In this document: one piece after another, positions 1-7,901 of the stretch
Position numbering within the stretch: the stretch's first letter is position 1
How the letters are laid out: the number at the start of each line of letters is the position of its first letter
Assembly (NCBI GenBank): GCA_964597035.1
Contig: CAZQWM010000029.1
Location: 1 to 28,253, forward strand
Origin: Fen-1362 sp964597035
Lineage (GTDB): Bacteria; Planctomycetota; Phycisphaerae; Sedimentisphaerales; Anaerobacaceae
Direction of reading: 5' to 3'
DNA length: 28,253 nucleotides
The notes under the pieces: generated by a model
The model's database searches: none
What the model was told of the DNA's origin: nothing
What the model saw: only the letters and a program-made list of their open reading frames with translations
Position numbers and translations under genes: made by a program

Positions 1-543
1 CTCGAAAACCGTATCGTCTTTCTCATCGGCGAAATCAGCTATGCGCGCGCCGCCGAGGTCATTATGAAAATCCTCTACCTCGAAAACCAGAAACGCAACA
101 GCGAGATAAGCTTGTATGTCAACTCACCCGGCGGCAGCGTGGACGACACGATGGCGGTTTATGATACGATACAATTTATAAGCTCCCCCGTGGCCACCTT
201 TTGTATCGGCAGGGCACAGTCGGGAGCGGCGCTGATACTTGCCGCGGGAACAAAAGGCAAGCGTTTCGCCCTGCCTCACGCAAAGGTAATGCTGCATCAG
301 CCGTGGGGTGGCGTATACGGGCAGGCGGCGGACATAAAAATCCAGGCCGAGGAAATCCTCAAGGCGAAAAAAATGATGGGCGAAATCCTCTCCAAACATA
401 CCGGACAGGCCGTCGATAAAATAATTGCCGAAACCGAAAGAGACAGGTATATGACGGCGGAAGAGGCACGAGAGTACGGGCTTATCGACGAGGTGCTTGA
501 GTTCGAAGAGCAGGACAAGAAAAAGTCGTCCGACAAGAAATAG
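1..543 (+). CDS. clpP: ATP-dependent Clp protease proteolytic subunit (first copy, 5' end missing)
   Basis: Serine protease subunit that forms the barrel degrading proteins unfolded by a Clp ATPase in the cytoplasm. The reading frame is open from base 1, so the true start and about 20-30 N-terminal residues lie outside the window; 180 residues are visible. The ClpP fold is clear: NSPGGSV, then the nucleophile in GRAQSGAA (Ser74 of the visible part), MLHQP (His99) and ERDRY (Asp148), matching the family's Ser-His-Asp triad. The nucleophile motif differs from the usual GQAASMGA. The C-terminal tail is rich in Lys, Glu and Asp. A second clpP follows after 22 bases, so the two are probably co-transcribed and may form a mixed ClpP1P2 barrel (inference). 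The family call is very sure; partner ATPase and substrates are not visible. Confidence 0.95.
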   Translation, partial: LENRIVFLIGEISYARAAEVIMKILYLENQKRNSEISLYVNSPGGSVDDTMAVYDTIQFISSPVATFCIGRAQSGAALILAAGTKGKRFALPHAKVMLHQPWGGVYGQAADIKIQAEEILKAKKMMGEILSKHTGQAVDKIIAETERDRYMTAEEAREYGLIDEVLEFEEQDKKKSSDKK

Positions 544-565
544 TAACCTTTGCGAGAATGGACCT

Positions 566-1192
566 ATGACAGTCAACCAGAATTTAGTCCCCATAGTAAT
601 CGAAAAGACCGGCCGGGGCGAGCGGGCTTATGATATCTACTCCCGGCTGCTCAAGGACAGAATCGTCTTCGTCAGCGGGCCGATAGACGATTCAGCCGCC
701 AACCTTATCATTGCCCAGATGCTTTTTTTGAGCAATGAGGACACGAAAACCGACATCCACGTTTATATCAACTCACCGGGCGGCTCTATTACTGCCGGTC
801 TGGCAATCTATGACACGATGCAGTTTTTGCGATGCGACGTGGCCACGTATTGCGTCGGCCAGGCGGCCAGTATGGCGGCGGTGCTGCTGGCCGGCGGCAA
901 AGCGGGAAAACGTTTTCTGCTTGCAAACAACAGGATATTGCTGCACCAGCCGTTAATCACCGGCGAGCTGATTGGACCTGCAACCGACTTAGACATCGAG
1001 GCGAAAGAAATAATTCGCCTTCGCGAGCGGCTCTACGGCATACTTGCTCATCACACAGGCCAGCCCAAAGAGAAGATTGAAAAGGACTGCGACAGGAATC
1101 TGTGGCTCGATGCCGATGAGGCGATAAAATACGGGCTGGCCGACCGAATACTCAAGAAGGTGCCGGAAGCTGTCAAAAGCAATGAGAAGTAA
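566..1192 (+). CDS. clpP: ATP-dependent Clp protease proteolytic subunit (second copy)
   Basis: Second ClpP subunit, 208 residues, full family length. It carries the classic N-terminus NLVPIVIEKTGRGERAYDIYSRLL, NSPGGS, the nucleophile motif GQAASMAA (Ser102), LLHQP (His127) and DCDRN (Asp176). The reading frame is open back to 497, but that would add 23 basic residues overlapping the upstream gene. ATG 566 places the conserved VPIVIE segment where E. coli ClpP has it, so it is preferred. The Shine-Dalgarno sequence is weak, which suggests translation coupled to the copy just upstream. This copy is closer to the canonical ClpP than its neighbour, so the pair are diverged paralogues rather than a recent duplication. 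Very sure of the family. Confidence 0.96.
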   Translation: MTVNQNLVPIVIEKTGRGERAYDIYSRLLKDRIVFVSGPIDDSAANLIIAQMLFLSNEDTKTDIHVYINSPGGSITAGLAIYDTMQFLRCDVATYCVGQAASMAAVLLAGGKAGKRFLLANNRILLHQPLITGELIGPATDLDIEAKEIIRLRERLYGILAHHTGQPKEKIEKDCDRNLWLDADEAIKYGLADRILKKVPEAVKSNEK

Positions 1193-1226
1193 TTGAACAA
1201 GACAAAGCCAACACAATAGAACGATC

Positions 1227-1856
1227 GTGAAAGCGAGACCCGAAAGAGTGATAGCATCTATTGCACGCTGGAGCAGCATTGTCATACTTGTCTGGGCATT
1301 CGGCTGTGAAAATTCCGGGCCCCGGACACCCTCATTGTCACAGCAGATTGAGCGCCTCACCGAAGAAAACTCAGAGCTGCAGGCCCACCTCACAGAGTCA
1401 CAGAAGCAAATCAATCAGCTCAACCAGCGAGTAGAGCTGCTTTCCAGTCTGCCCGAGGACAAAAGGGCGGATGCAGTCTACAGGATTGCTAAAATCAAAA
1501 TCGGCAGATACACGGGATTATTCGATGAGAACAAAGACGGTGTGAAGGAAACGCTGATTGTCTATGTCCAGCCGATTGACGAAACAGGAGATGCCATCAA
1601 GGCGGCCGGGGCCGTGCTCGTGCAGCTTTGGGACCTGGGCAAAGAGCAAAATAAGGCGCTGCTTGCACAGTGGAACGTGGAGCCAAACGAACTAAAAAAA
1701 CTATGGTTCGAGTCTGTCCTCGCAAGCAATTATCGCCTCAAATTCGACGTGTCGAACATTATCGGCTCATTGAGCGATGAGCTGACGGTGAAAGTGACCT
1801 TTACAGATTATCTATCGGGAAGGACATTCACCGCACAAAAAGCCATCCGGCCCTAA
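1227..1856 (+). CDS. putative envelope lipoprotein with coiled coil, unknown function
   Basis: I do not recognise a named family. The 209-residue product starts at GTG 1227 with a basic N-terminus (KARPERVIASIARW), a short hydrophobic run and a cysteine in VWAFGC at residue 27, suggesting a lipoprotein signal, although the lipobox (A-F-G-C) is not canonical. Residues about 36-72 form a Glu/Gln/Leu-rich coiled coil. A stretch near residue 98 (FDENKDGVKETL) resembles a calcium-binding DxNxDG loop, followed by a beta-rich C-terminal domain. It lies 34 bases after clpP on the same strand and converges on the pilin-like operon. A role as an envelope-anchored structural or scaffolding protein is only a guess. 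That it is a real gene is fairly sure from its fit in the gene order and its structured translation. Confidence 0.7.
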   Translation: MKARPERVIASIARWSSIVILVWAFGCENSGPRTPSLSQQIERLTEENSELQAHLTESQKQINQLNQRVELLSSLPEDKRADAVYRIAKIKIGRYTGLFDENKDGVKETLIVYVQPIDETGDAIKAAGAVLVQLWDLGKEQNKALLAQWNVEPNELKKLWFESVLASNYRLKFDVSNIIGSLSDELTVKVTFTDYLSGRTFTAQKAIRP

Positions 1857-1929
1857 CTTTATGGTGTTCGGTCTGAGGTTTGCCCTCTAAGCCACTTCCC
1901 CCTGCGGGACAATTCCGCGTGTTAAGTGT

Positions 1930-3654
1930 CTACTCAGTGGGTCTGTAGTCGTGCCAGCCAGCGGGAGCCGGGACATATTTACCGCCGAACCATATATCAC
2001 CGGGCAGGATACCTTCGAGCAGGCGTCTGTCGAGATAATATCGTTTGATGTAGCCATCGCTGCCGACGAGGCCCACGACGCCTCTGACGGATTCGGAGAT
2101 GCTGCCTCTTAGAATCAGGAGGTCCTGTCCGGGCCCCTCTTCAAGCCGGCCGCCGTAACTTCCTCTTCGGACGTTTTCCGCGCCCCAGCCGCCGCCGCCG
2201 ACGGCAATCGCGGCTTCAATAACCGTCGTATGAGGCAGATTTCGATAGTATCCGGCTCCATTGCCAACCGGCTCGTAGCTGTGGGTTCTGGAGGAAGGAT
2301 AAAGTTTATCAGGACAATTCGGTTCAGGCGGACCGGGATAAAGGTTCGGATAGCTATTCGAATAGCGTGACATACCGGGGTCGATAACTTTGACAATGCC
2401 CTGTGCAATCAGGCCGAGAACGTTTTGATTATCAGGCGCGGGCATACCGGTCGAGGCATCCCTGGCGCCGTCGACTACTACAGAATCCGCAATCCAGATA
2501 TTTCCCGTGGCGACGATAGTCATCTTGCCCTTCAGCACCATTTCATCGAACTGTTCGCTACCGAGAATGACATCGCCATCAATAAAGATTTGTCCGCCCG
2601 GTGCGCTTTGCTTGCCGCCGAACTCCTGTGTAACATACGTGTCAACTACTGCGACAACAACCGGAGCTCCTATATCCGGGGTGTAATGATAGGCGTAAGT
2701 GTCATATTTTTGATAAGTGTTTCCTCCGCTGCCGGGAACAATTTCATAGTCCCAGGTTGTACTGCTGCTGCCCCCCCGCTCGTAACCCCTGATGGTGCAG
2801 TCGCTGGTGATTCTGACTTTGCCCTGGTCATCTTCGACGAAGAATTCGATTTGGACAGCGCTGTGAGGCCGGGAAATATTTGCCGTGCCGAGTGGAGTGA
2901 ACCTGTAGTCGGAATTAGTGCTGTCGCGGAAACGGTTAACTTTGCTCTGGACGGCCGCCTCGTCGGTAATCCGAACATCGGGCTGGTCGAAGTAAATTCC
3001 CTGGTTGAAAAGGTCCATCACAGTCGCATACTTGTCGGCCCCGCTGAGTGTTCGTCTGGACTCGCCCATTTCGACCTTCTGCATAAACGCGGGGTCGCCG
3101 CTGATGTATATGTCCCGCTCGTCGGGGCTGTCCTTATGATTGTTTATGTGAACGGGGACGTCGATTATTTCACCGTCGGCGAAATTGACGGGATAGGTCG
3201 ATGTCGGGCTTGCAGGAACGCGGCATTTCCCCATAACCCAACCCGTGATCGCCTGCATAACGGCTACATCGACGACCCTTGTGCTGGCGCCGCTGTTGCC
3301 TGTTGAGGTTATTCTGAAGACGGGCCTTGCACCGATATAATCATCAAAGCCCACCTCATAGGTGCAGTCACTTGTTCCGAAGTCGATGGTCCCCGATGCT
3401 CCAAAGGCCCCGAGTGCGCCGAGGATATCGGTTTGCTGACTCATCCAGAATATGCCACGTTCATAACCGGCTTCCGCCGCCAGTAAGGCCTCGGTCTGGC
3501 ACTTGGCCCTGACCGCCTGAATACGCACACCGTAGCTTGCCATCATAAGACCGACGGCAAGTGCCGCGAGTATTACCACGGCTGCAATGACAAGTGGAAG
3601 AGCGAAGCCGTTTCTCGTCGCTCGTTTCTCAATCATATTGTTTCTCGCTGACAT
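1930..3654 (-). CDS. PilX-like pilus/secretion assembly protein with pilin-type N-terminus
   Basis: Large (574-residue) protein with a pilin-like N-terminal helix and a beta-rich exported domain. Near residue 16 a basic segment ends in G-F-A-L-P-L-V and leads into about 25 hydrophobic residues, the type IV pilin or type II secretion arrangement, but it lacks the Glu at +5 typical of major pilins. The C-terminal half has repeated short beta-strand segments with Gly (GGQIFIDGDVILG, KMTIVATGNIWIADSV), as in the PilX/DUF4900-type accessory proteins of planctomycetes. ATG 3654 was chosen because AAGGA lies 7 bases upstream; GTG 3672 and ATG 3669 are in frame but lack a ribosome site. It is third in a PilV-PilW-PilX order, 63 bases after the PilW-like gene, so probably a minor pseudopilin or tip component. 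Much longer than a normal PilX (about 200 residues). Confidence 0.75.
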   Translation of the reverse strand: MSARNNMIEKRATRNGFALPLVIAAVVILAALAVGLMMASYGVRIQAVRAKCQTEALLAAEAGYERGIFWMSQQTDILGALGAFGASGTIDFGTSDCTYEVGFDDYIGARPVFRITSTGNSGASTRVVDVAVMQAITGWVMGKCRVPASPTSTYPVNFADGEIIDVPVHINNHKDSPDERDIYISGDPAFMQKVEMGESRRTLSGADKYATVMDLFNQGIYFDQPDVRITDEAAVQSKVNRFRDSTNSDYRFTPLGTANISRPHSAVQIEFFVEDDQGKVRITSDCTIRGYERGGSSSTTWDYEIVPGSGGNTYQKYDTYAYHYTPDIGAPVVVAVVDTYVTQEFGGKQSAPGGQIFIDGDVILGSEQFDEMVLKGKMTIVATGNIWIADSVVVDGARDASTGMPAPDNQNVLGLIAQGIVKVIDPGMSRYSNSYPNLYPGPPEPNCPDKLYPSSRTHSYEPVGNGAGYYRNLPHTTVIEAAIAVGGGGWGAENVRRGSYGGRLEEGPGQDLLILRGSISESVRGVVGLVGSDGYIKRYYLDRRLLEGILPGDIWFGGKYVPAPAGWHDYRPTE

Positions 3655-3717
3655 ACTTTTATCCTTCATCACCGGTTGTATCTATCCCTTAACAGCCGGG
3701 CCACAATTCGAGCTTCT

Positions 3718-4395
3718 TCAGGGCCAGACGTTTCTCATCAGCGTGGCCGCCGTTACCGTAGTCTGCTCTCCATCAACCGGATTAGTTATAGTCATATTCA
3801 GACGAATACAACCCCTGCCGTCACCACTGAGATTTCTCGTCGTATGGCTGAATTCGAGGTTCGTTACATTTTCCGCCAGGATGACGGTGGTGACACTTGG
3901 TCCGTCGATTCTATCGCCGGCAGAATCAACTCCGCCCGGTGGATATGGGCCGATATCGAGCATCAGTTTATCGCCATCGAGATAATAAAGGGCATACGCG
4001 GTGCCGGTTATTGAAACATCCATAATAGAAGCACCAAGCTCGACATCCCAGAAATGAAACTCGACCGCTTGTCCCGTTACGACGTCTTCGGGGTCATCGG
4101 GCGGCAGCACCGGCCCGAAGTGTCCCGATGATATTTCATATAGTTTGTAATCCACCTTGTTGGATTTTCTGCCAAAAGTTCCGAACGATATTGTCGTTTC
4201 GAGCGCCTGAATTTGCGGCTCCGAGTTGGCATAGTCGAAGGCCCGTGCCCAGCTTTTATGGCCGCTTTCGAGCAGTGAGCCAACTATTAGAACAACAATG
4301 AGCGAAGCCGACATAGCAGCCATAAGTTCAATCAGCGTAAGGCCGCGTGAGCGCACAAGCTTTGAATTTCGAATTTTGAATTTTGAATGTGTCAA
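3718..4395 (-). CDS. PilW/PulJ-like minor pseudopilin
   Basis: Prepilin-like protein of 225 residues. The cleavage and methylation motif is seen in RSRG|LTLIELMAAMSASLIV: Gly at -1, Glu at +5 and a hydrophobic helix, which is diagnostic for type IV pilins and type II secretion pseudopilins processed by PilD. The mature domain is beta-rich, with repeats of strand-forming residues to the C-terminus. It starts at ATG 4395 overlapping the upstream PilV-like stop by 4 bases (ATGA), so translation is coupled. Position between a PilV-like and a PilX-like gene supports the PilW/GspJ role in initiating pilus or pseudopilus assembly. Oddity: the leader codons after the start come from an AT-rich repeat also seen elsewhere in the window (see 4361-4389), so the first 13 residues are low-complexity sequence that peptidase cleavage would remove. 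Confidence 0.8.
   Translation of the reverse strand: MTHSKFKIRNSKLVRSRGLTLIELMAAMSASLIVVLIVGSLLESGHKSWARAFDYANSEPQIQALETTISFGTFGRKSNKVDYKLYEISSGHFGPVLPPDDPEDVVTGQAVEFHFWDVELGASIMDVSITGTAYALYYLDGDKLMLDIGPYPPGGVDSAGDRIDGPSVTTVILAENVTNLEFSHTTRNLSGDGRGCIRLNMTITNPVDGEQTTVTAATLMRNVWP
4361..4389 (-). repeat. AT-rich ATTCAAA-type tandem repeat inside a prepilin leader
   Basis: On the minus strand the unit ATTCAAA recurs three times, with a variant ATTCGAA, directly after the start codon of the PilW-like gene. It encodes S-K-F-K-I-R-N-S-K-L. The same words (GAAATTCAAA, GAAATTCGAA) occur in the intergenic repeat at 19741-19920. Base composition is clearly lower in GC than the flanking coding sequence. 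Confidence 0.6.
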
Positions 4396-4997
4396 TCCTG
4401 GTCCCGCCTGACGTAAGTATTGAGAGTAACCTTGGGTCCGTCCTCATCGGGTGTTCCCATACCATAATCCCTGTTCCACCGGACAATAACGCTGATTTGG
4501 CGAAGTGTGACGCCTGCGACCTCATCCACTGCGACATCACTTTGGGACATACTTATGAATAATGGCAGGCCATCGATAATCGTCATATAGTCACCAGCCA
4601 AGGGCTCCGAAGGAAGGGCGAATCCCATTTCGAGGTCTTCGGGGTTGTAATCCGGCGAACCACCCGTGCTTTTCCAGTCCTCAATAAGAAGCTGTCCAAT
4701 GCGCGTGGCGGCCATCTGTGCCCTGGCGTAACGAACGTGGTTTACGGTAAGATACTCAAAGCACAGCGTGCCCAGAGCTGCGACTACGACGAGTGCGGCT
4801 GCCAGCATAACCTCCACGAGAGTCATCCCGGTGCAGCGCAGCCGGCGATGAGAGACTCTATGAAGCTCCCCCCGTCTCAGATAGTGCGGGTTATTTACAA
4901 GCATCGTCTCAAAAGCGTGATTTAACGCGAGTATCACAGCACCACACTCCCCGTCATTTTTCCCCCACGGCCCAACGTATCGAGACCGTAATTTCAT
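4392..4997 (-). CDS. PilV/PulI-like minor pseudopilin
   Basis: Prepilin-like protein of 201 residues. After a long basic leader (RRLRCTG) comes M-T-L-V-E-V-M-L-A-A-A-L-V: Gly at -1, Glu at +5 and a hydrophobic helix, the hallmark of PilD substrates. ATG 4997 is preceded by GAAGGGG at suitable spacing, so it is kept, although it implies a leader of about 57 residues, far longer than the usual 6-30. ATG 4904 would give a leader of 26 but has only a weak ribosome site. First gene of the three-gene minus-strand operon; it overlaps the next gene by 4 bases. The divergent spacer 4998-5193 to the methyltransferase should hold its promoter; no convincing -35/-10 pair was found. Likely GspI/PilV role in the pseudopilus tip complex. 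The PulG/PilA major pilin, ATPase and PilD are not in the window. Confidence 0.78.
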   Translation of the reverse strand: MKLRSRYVGPWGKNDGECGAVILALNHAFETMLVNNPHYLRRGELHRVSHRRLRCTGMTLVEVMLAAALVVVAALGTLCFEYLTVNHVRYARAQMAATRIGQLLIEDWKSTGGSPDYNPEDLEMGFALPSEPLAGDYMTIIDGLPLFISMSQSDVAVDEVAGVTLRQISVIVRWNRDYGMGTPDEDGPKVTLNTYVRRDQD

Positions 4998-5193
4998 ATC
5001 GCCCCTTCATATAAAATAAAAACAAACAGCACCAAAAACCAATTTCCGCCCGACATTCTTCCAGTTTTTCTGTAAATTAATGGAGTATTTCCCGGTTCGG
5101 CCGCCGTGGACCGATAAAACCTGAGATGCTCCCGATAAATCGGTGCCTGCTTTTTCATTTCAAGTTTGAAGGTTAACAGGATAAAATACAGGG

Positions 5194-6141
5194 ATGCGAA
5201 GGATGCTGAACAAGATAATCTGCGGCGACTGCATCGAGGTCTTAGGCAAAATTTCCGAGCCGCTTGCCGACCTGATATTCGCGGACCCGCCCTTTAACAT
5301 CGGCTACAAGTACGACAAGTATCACGACAAGGTCGCAAGCGAAAGATATGTCGACTGGACACGCGAATGGATGACCGCCTGTAAAAAGGTGCTCAAACCA
5401 TACGGCTCATTCTATATCGCCATAGGAGACGACTACGCTGCCAATGTCAAAATCATAGCCGGTGAGCTTGGGCTTTTTATGCGCAACTGGATAATCTGGC
5501 ATTATACCTTCGGCCAGCAGATGAAAAACAAATTCGCCCGCTCGCATACGCATATATTCTATTTCGTCAACAATCCCAAGAAATTCACCTTCAACGACCA
5601 CGCTGTGCGTGTTCCCTCCGACAGACAGTTGACTTACGACGACAAGCGCGCCAATCCAAAAGGCAAGATGCCGGATGATGTATGGGATGATTATTCACGC
5701 GTCTGCGGAACATTCAAAGAACGAACCGGCTGGCACCCATGCCAGATGCCGGAGCGGCTACTTATGAGAATAATCACAGCAAGCTCAAATTCAGGCGATT
5801 GTGTTCTCGACCCTTTCGTTGGTTCCGGCACCACAGCTGTGGCAGCAAAGCAGCTCGGCAGAAACTATGCAGGAATCGAGCTTTCGCCGGAGTATGCCGT
5901 AAAAGCGAAAAAGCGACTCAGGAAACTGCCTCGACGAACCAGAGGTAGTTTCATGCTCAATGACACAGAAATGCTAGAGCTTAGACGGCTAATCCCGGAT
6001 GTTCGCAAATCGGTAAAAGAAATACTTGCGGACGAGAAAGTTTTAAGACTTTGTGCAGACCAATTAAGCATTCGAATCAATAACGGTAAACGGTACAATA
6101 GCACCGAAGTCGCAGCGGCCCTTAAGGACCTGACCGATTGA
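5194..6141 (+). CDS. orphan site-specific DNA methyltransferase, beta class (N4-C or N6-A)
   Basis: Amino-methyltransferase transferring a methyl group from S-adenosylmethionine to adenine N6 or cytosine N4 in a specific DNA site. Motif IV is DPPFN at residue 31 and motif I is DPFVGSGTT at residue 206, so the order IV...I marks the beta class that contains CcrM and M.HinfI. Between them lies the putative target-recognition stretch (GQQMKNKFARSHTH to CGTFKERTGWHPCQMPE). The last 70 residues are a helical extension of unknown role. ATG 5203 (MLNKIICGDC) is an equally plausible start, and the ribosome site does not decide. No restriction endonuclease is adjacent, so this is a solitary methylase; the cognate site cannot be read from sequence. 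The stop overlaps the lnt start by 4 bases (TTGA), suggesting co-transcription. Confidence 0.9.
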   Translation: MRRMLNKIICGDCIEVLGKISEPLADLIFADPPFNIGYKYDKYHDKVASERYVDWTREWMTACKKVLKPYGSFYIAIGDDYAANVKIIAGELGLFMRNWIIWHYTFGQQMKNKFARSHTHIFYFVNNPKKFTFNDHAVRVPSDRQLTYDDKRANPKGKMPDDVWDDYSRVCGTFKERTGWHPCQMPERLLMRIITASSNSGDCVLDPFVGSGTTAVAAKQLGRNYAGIELSPEYAVKAKKRLRKLPRRTRGSFMLNDTEMLELRRLIPDVRKSVKEILADEKVLRLCADQLSIRINNGKRYNSTEVAAALKDLTD

Positions 6142-7856
6142 CCTCGCAACAGACCAAACATATCCCGCGTCTTTTTGCCGCGTTTGCCGCCAGTGCGGTG
6201 ATGCTGACGATGGCTCAGCCACCGATTAGCATCTGGCCAGCGGCGTGGGCGGCTTATATACCTTTCATACTTGTTTGCTCGCCTAAGTATAAGACACTCC
6301 CATTATTTGTTGCCGCCTATATCATCTCGGCCTGTTTCTGGTTAGGCAACTTGTACTGGATGAGCTACGTTACAATCAGCGGCTGGATTGCTTTTTGCCT
6401 GTATACTGCGCTATTGTGGCCGATTTTAGCGTTAACCCTTCGCTGGTGCAGGGCAAAACGGATACCACTGGTCATCGCGGCGCCGATACTAGTTGTCGGC
6501 GCAGAGCAGATGCAGGGGCTTTTCTTAGGCGGATTTTACTGGTTCTATTTGGGCCACAGCCAGTATTCAAACACGAACCTGATTCAGATTGCAGACATAT
6601 TCGGCGCATCAGGGGTTTCGTTTCTGGTAGCAATGGTTAATGGGCTGCTGGCGGAATTAATAATCGCCAAAAGGCAACAACTATTGCTGAGGCCGGCGAA
6701 CTTTATAAAGATATTTGCGGTGTGCGCCGTACTGGCTGCAGCCATCATTTACGGCGTATGGCGAACCGAAGGTCAATCAGACAATCACATAACAGACGGT
6801 CCTATTGTCGCGGCGGTGCAGACAAACACTCCCCAGTCGGTCAAGCAATCCTTCGCAGCGGAGGAACAGATTTTCGACGAGCTGCTCAAACAGAGCAAAG
6901 AATCTGCTTCGGCCGGAGCGAAACTTGTCATCTGGCCCGAGACAATGGTGCAGGCAATACTCGAACCACAGGTTCTGCGACTGCTGGATGATTCTCACCT
7001 TTACAGAAGTTTCGATAAAACCATCGGCACTCTTGCCGCCGAACAGGGAGTTTCTGTGCTGGTCGGCACTTACGGCGGCAGCCCGCGAATCGAGGAAAAC
7101 TTTGATATACGCCTGGCGGAAAAATACAACGCTGCGTTCCTATATACTCCCGACGGCAACCAGGCGCCCGAAAAGTATTCAAAAATCCACCTTGTGCCCT
7201 TCGGTGAAACTCTTCCCTTCGAGAACATCGGCTTTATTCACAATCTTCTGCTGAAGATGACCCCTTACGACTTCGACTACACACTCGACGCCGGCACGGA
7301 ATACACGGTTTTCAAAATGCAGGCGCCTGATGCGAATCAGCCATATAAATTCAGTGTGATGATTTGCTATGAGGACGCCGTGCCCGCTATGGCCAGACGG
7401 TTTGCACTCGACAAGCACGAAAGCAAGCGAATTGACTGGCTCGTCAACATAAGTAACGACGGCTGGTTTGTCAGATTCGAAAACGACAAAGTGCTGCCCA
7501 GCAGCGAGCTTGCCCAGCACACAGCTATATGTGCGTTTCGGGCGGTGGAAAATCGTCTTGCAATTGTGCGAAGCGTCAACACCGGAATCAGTTGTCTAAT
7601 TGACACGTTCGGCAGAATAAGAGACGGCTATAAGACGGGAAATCTTCCACATAAGGCATTTGACCGCAGAGGCGTTGACGGGTGGTTTGCCGATACTGTC
7701 CCCATCGACGACAGAATAACTTTCTTTAGCAGACACGGCCAATGGCTTGATTTGTCTTGCCAGTTGTGCCTGGCCGGACTCATAATAGTGCAGCTTGTTG
7801 AGCGATTCATCCTGAAACAACGAACCAAAGGCACAGCCAAACCAGTCGGAAAGTGA
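6138..7856 (+). CDS. lnt: apolipoprotein N-acyltransferase
   Basis: Inner-membrane enzyme that adds the third acyl chain, taken from phospholipid, to the N-terminal cysteine of lipoproteins, the last step of lipoprotein maturation. 572 residues, slightly longer than E. coli Lnt (512). About six membrane helices fill residues 12-210, a nitrilase-type domain spans about 222-500, and a final helix lies near 535-550. The nitrilase triad is present: Glu268 in VIWPETM, Lys349 in YSKIHLVPFGE, Cys410 in SVMICYED, matching E267, K335 and C387 of E. coli. The start is TTG 6138, with AAGGA 9 bases upstream and a 4-base overlap with the methyltransferase stop. A HEAT-repeat lipoprotein gene follows immediately. 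Presence of Lnt implies a diderm cell envelope. Confidence 0.94.
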   Translation: MTSQQTKHIPRLFAAFAASAVMLTMAQPPISIWPAAWAAYIPFILVCSPKYKTLPLFVAAYIISACFWLGNLYWMSYVTISGWIAFCLYTALLWPILALTLRWCRAKRIPLVIAAPILVVGAEQMQGLFLGGFYWFYLGHSQYSNTNLIQIADIFGASGVSFLVAMVNGLLAELIIAKRQQLLLRPANFIKIFAVCAVLAAAIIYGVWRTEGQSDNHITDGPIVAAVQTNTPQSVKQSFAAEEQIFDELLKQSKESASAGAKLVIWPETMVQAILEPQVLRLLDDSHLYRSFDKTIGTLAAEQGVSVLVGTYGGSPRIEENFDIRLAEKYNAAFLYTPDGNQAPEKYSKIHLVPFGETLPFENIGFIHNLLLKMTPYDFDYTLDAGTEYTVFKMQAPDANQPYKFSVMICYEDAVPAMARRFALDKHESKRIDWLVNISNDGWFVRFENDKVLPSSELAQHTAICAFRAVENRLAIVRSVNTGISCLIDTFGRIRDGYKTGNLPHKAFDRRGVDGWFADTVPIDDRITFFSRHGQWLDLSCQLCLAGLIIVQLVERFILKQRTKGTAKPVGK

Positions 7857-7901
7857 GCAAATTCAATGATAACAGCAAAAATCCAGACAGTTCGAGCGAA
7901 T

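Noticed and set aside
497..565. Upstream extension of the second clpP
   Set aside because: It adds 23 basic, unconserved residues overlapping the first clpP; ATG 566 matches the family N-terminus.
1857..1929. Short stems (GCGG/CCGC, GAGG/CCTC) between the convergent genes as a terminator
   Set aside because: Stems are of 4 base pairs without T-tracts; likely chance.
2425..3306. Long plus-strand open frame (293 codons) inside the PilX-like gene
   Set aside because: It is the antisense shadow of a well-supported gene with a pilin N-terminus and has no recognisable domain.
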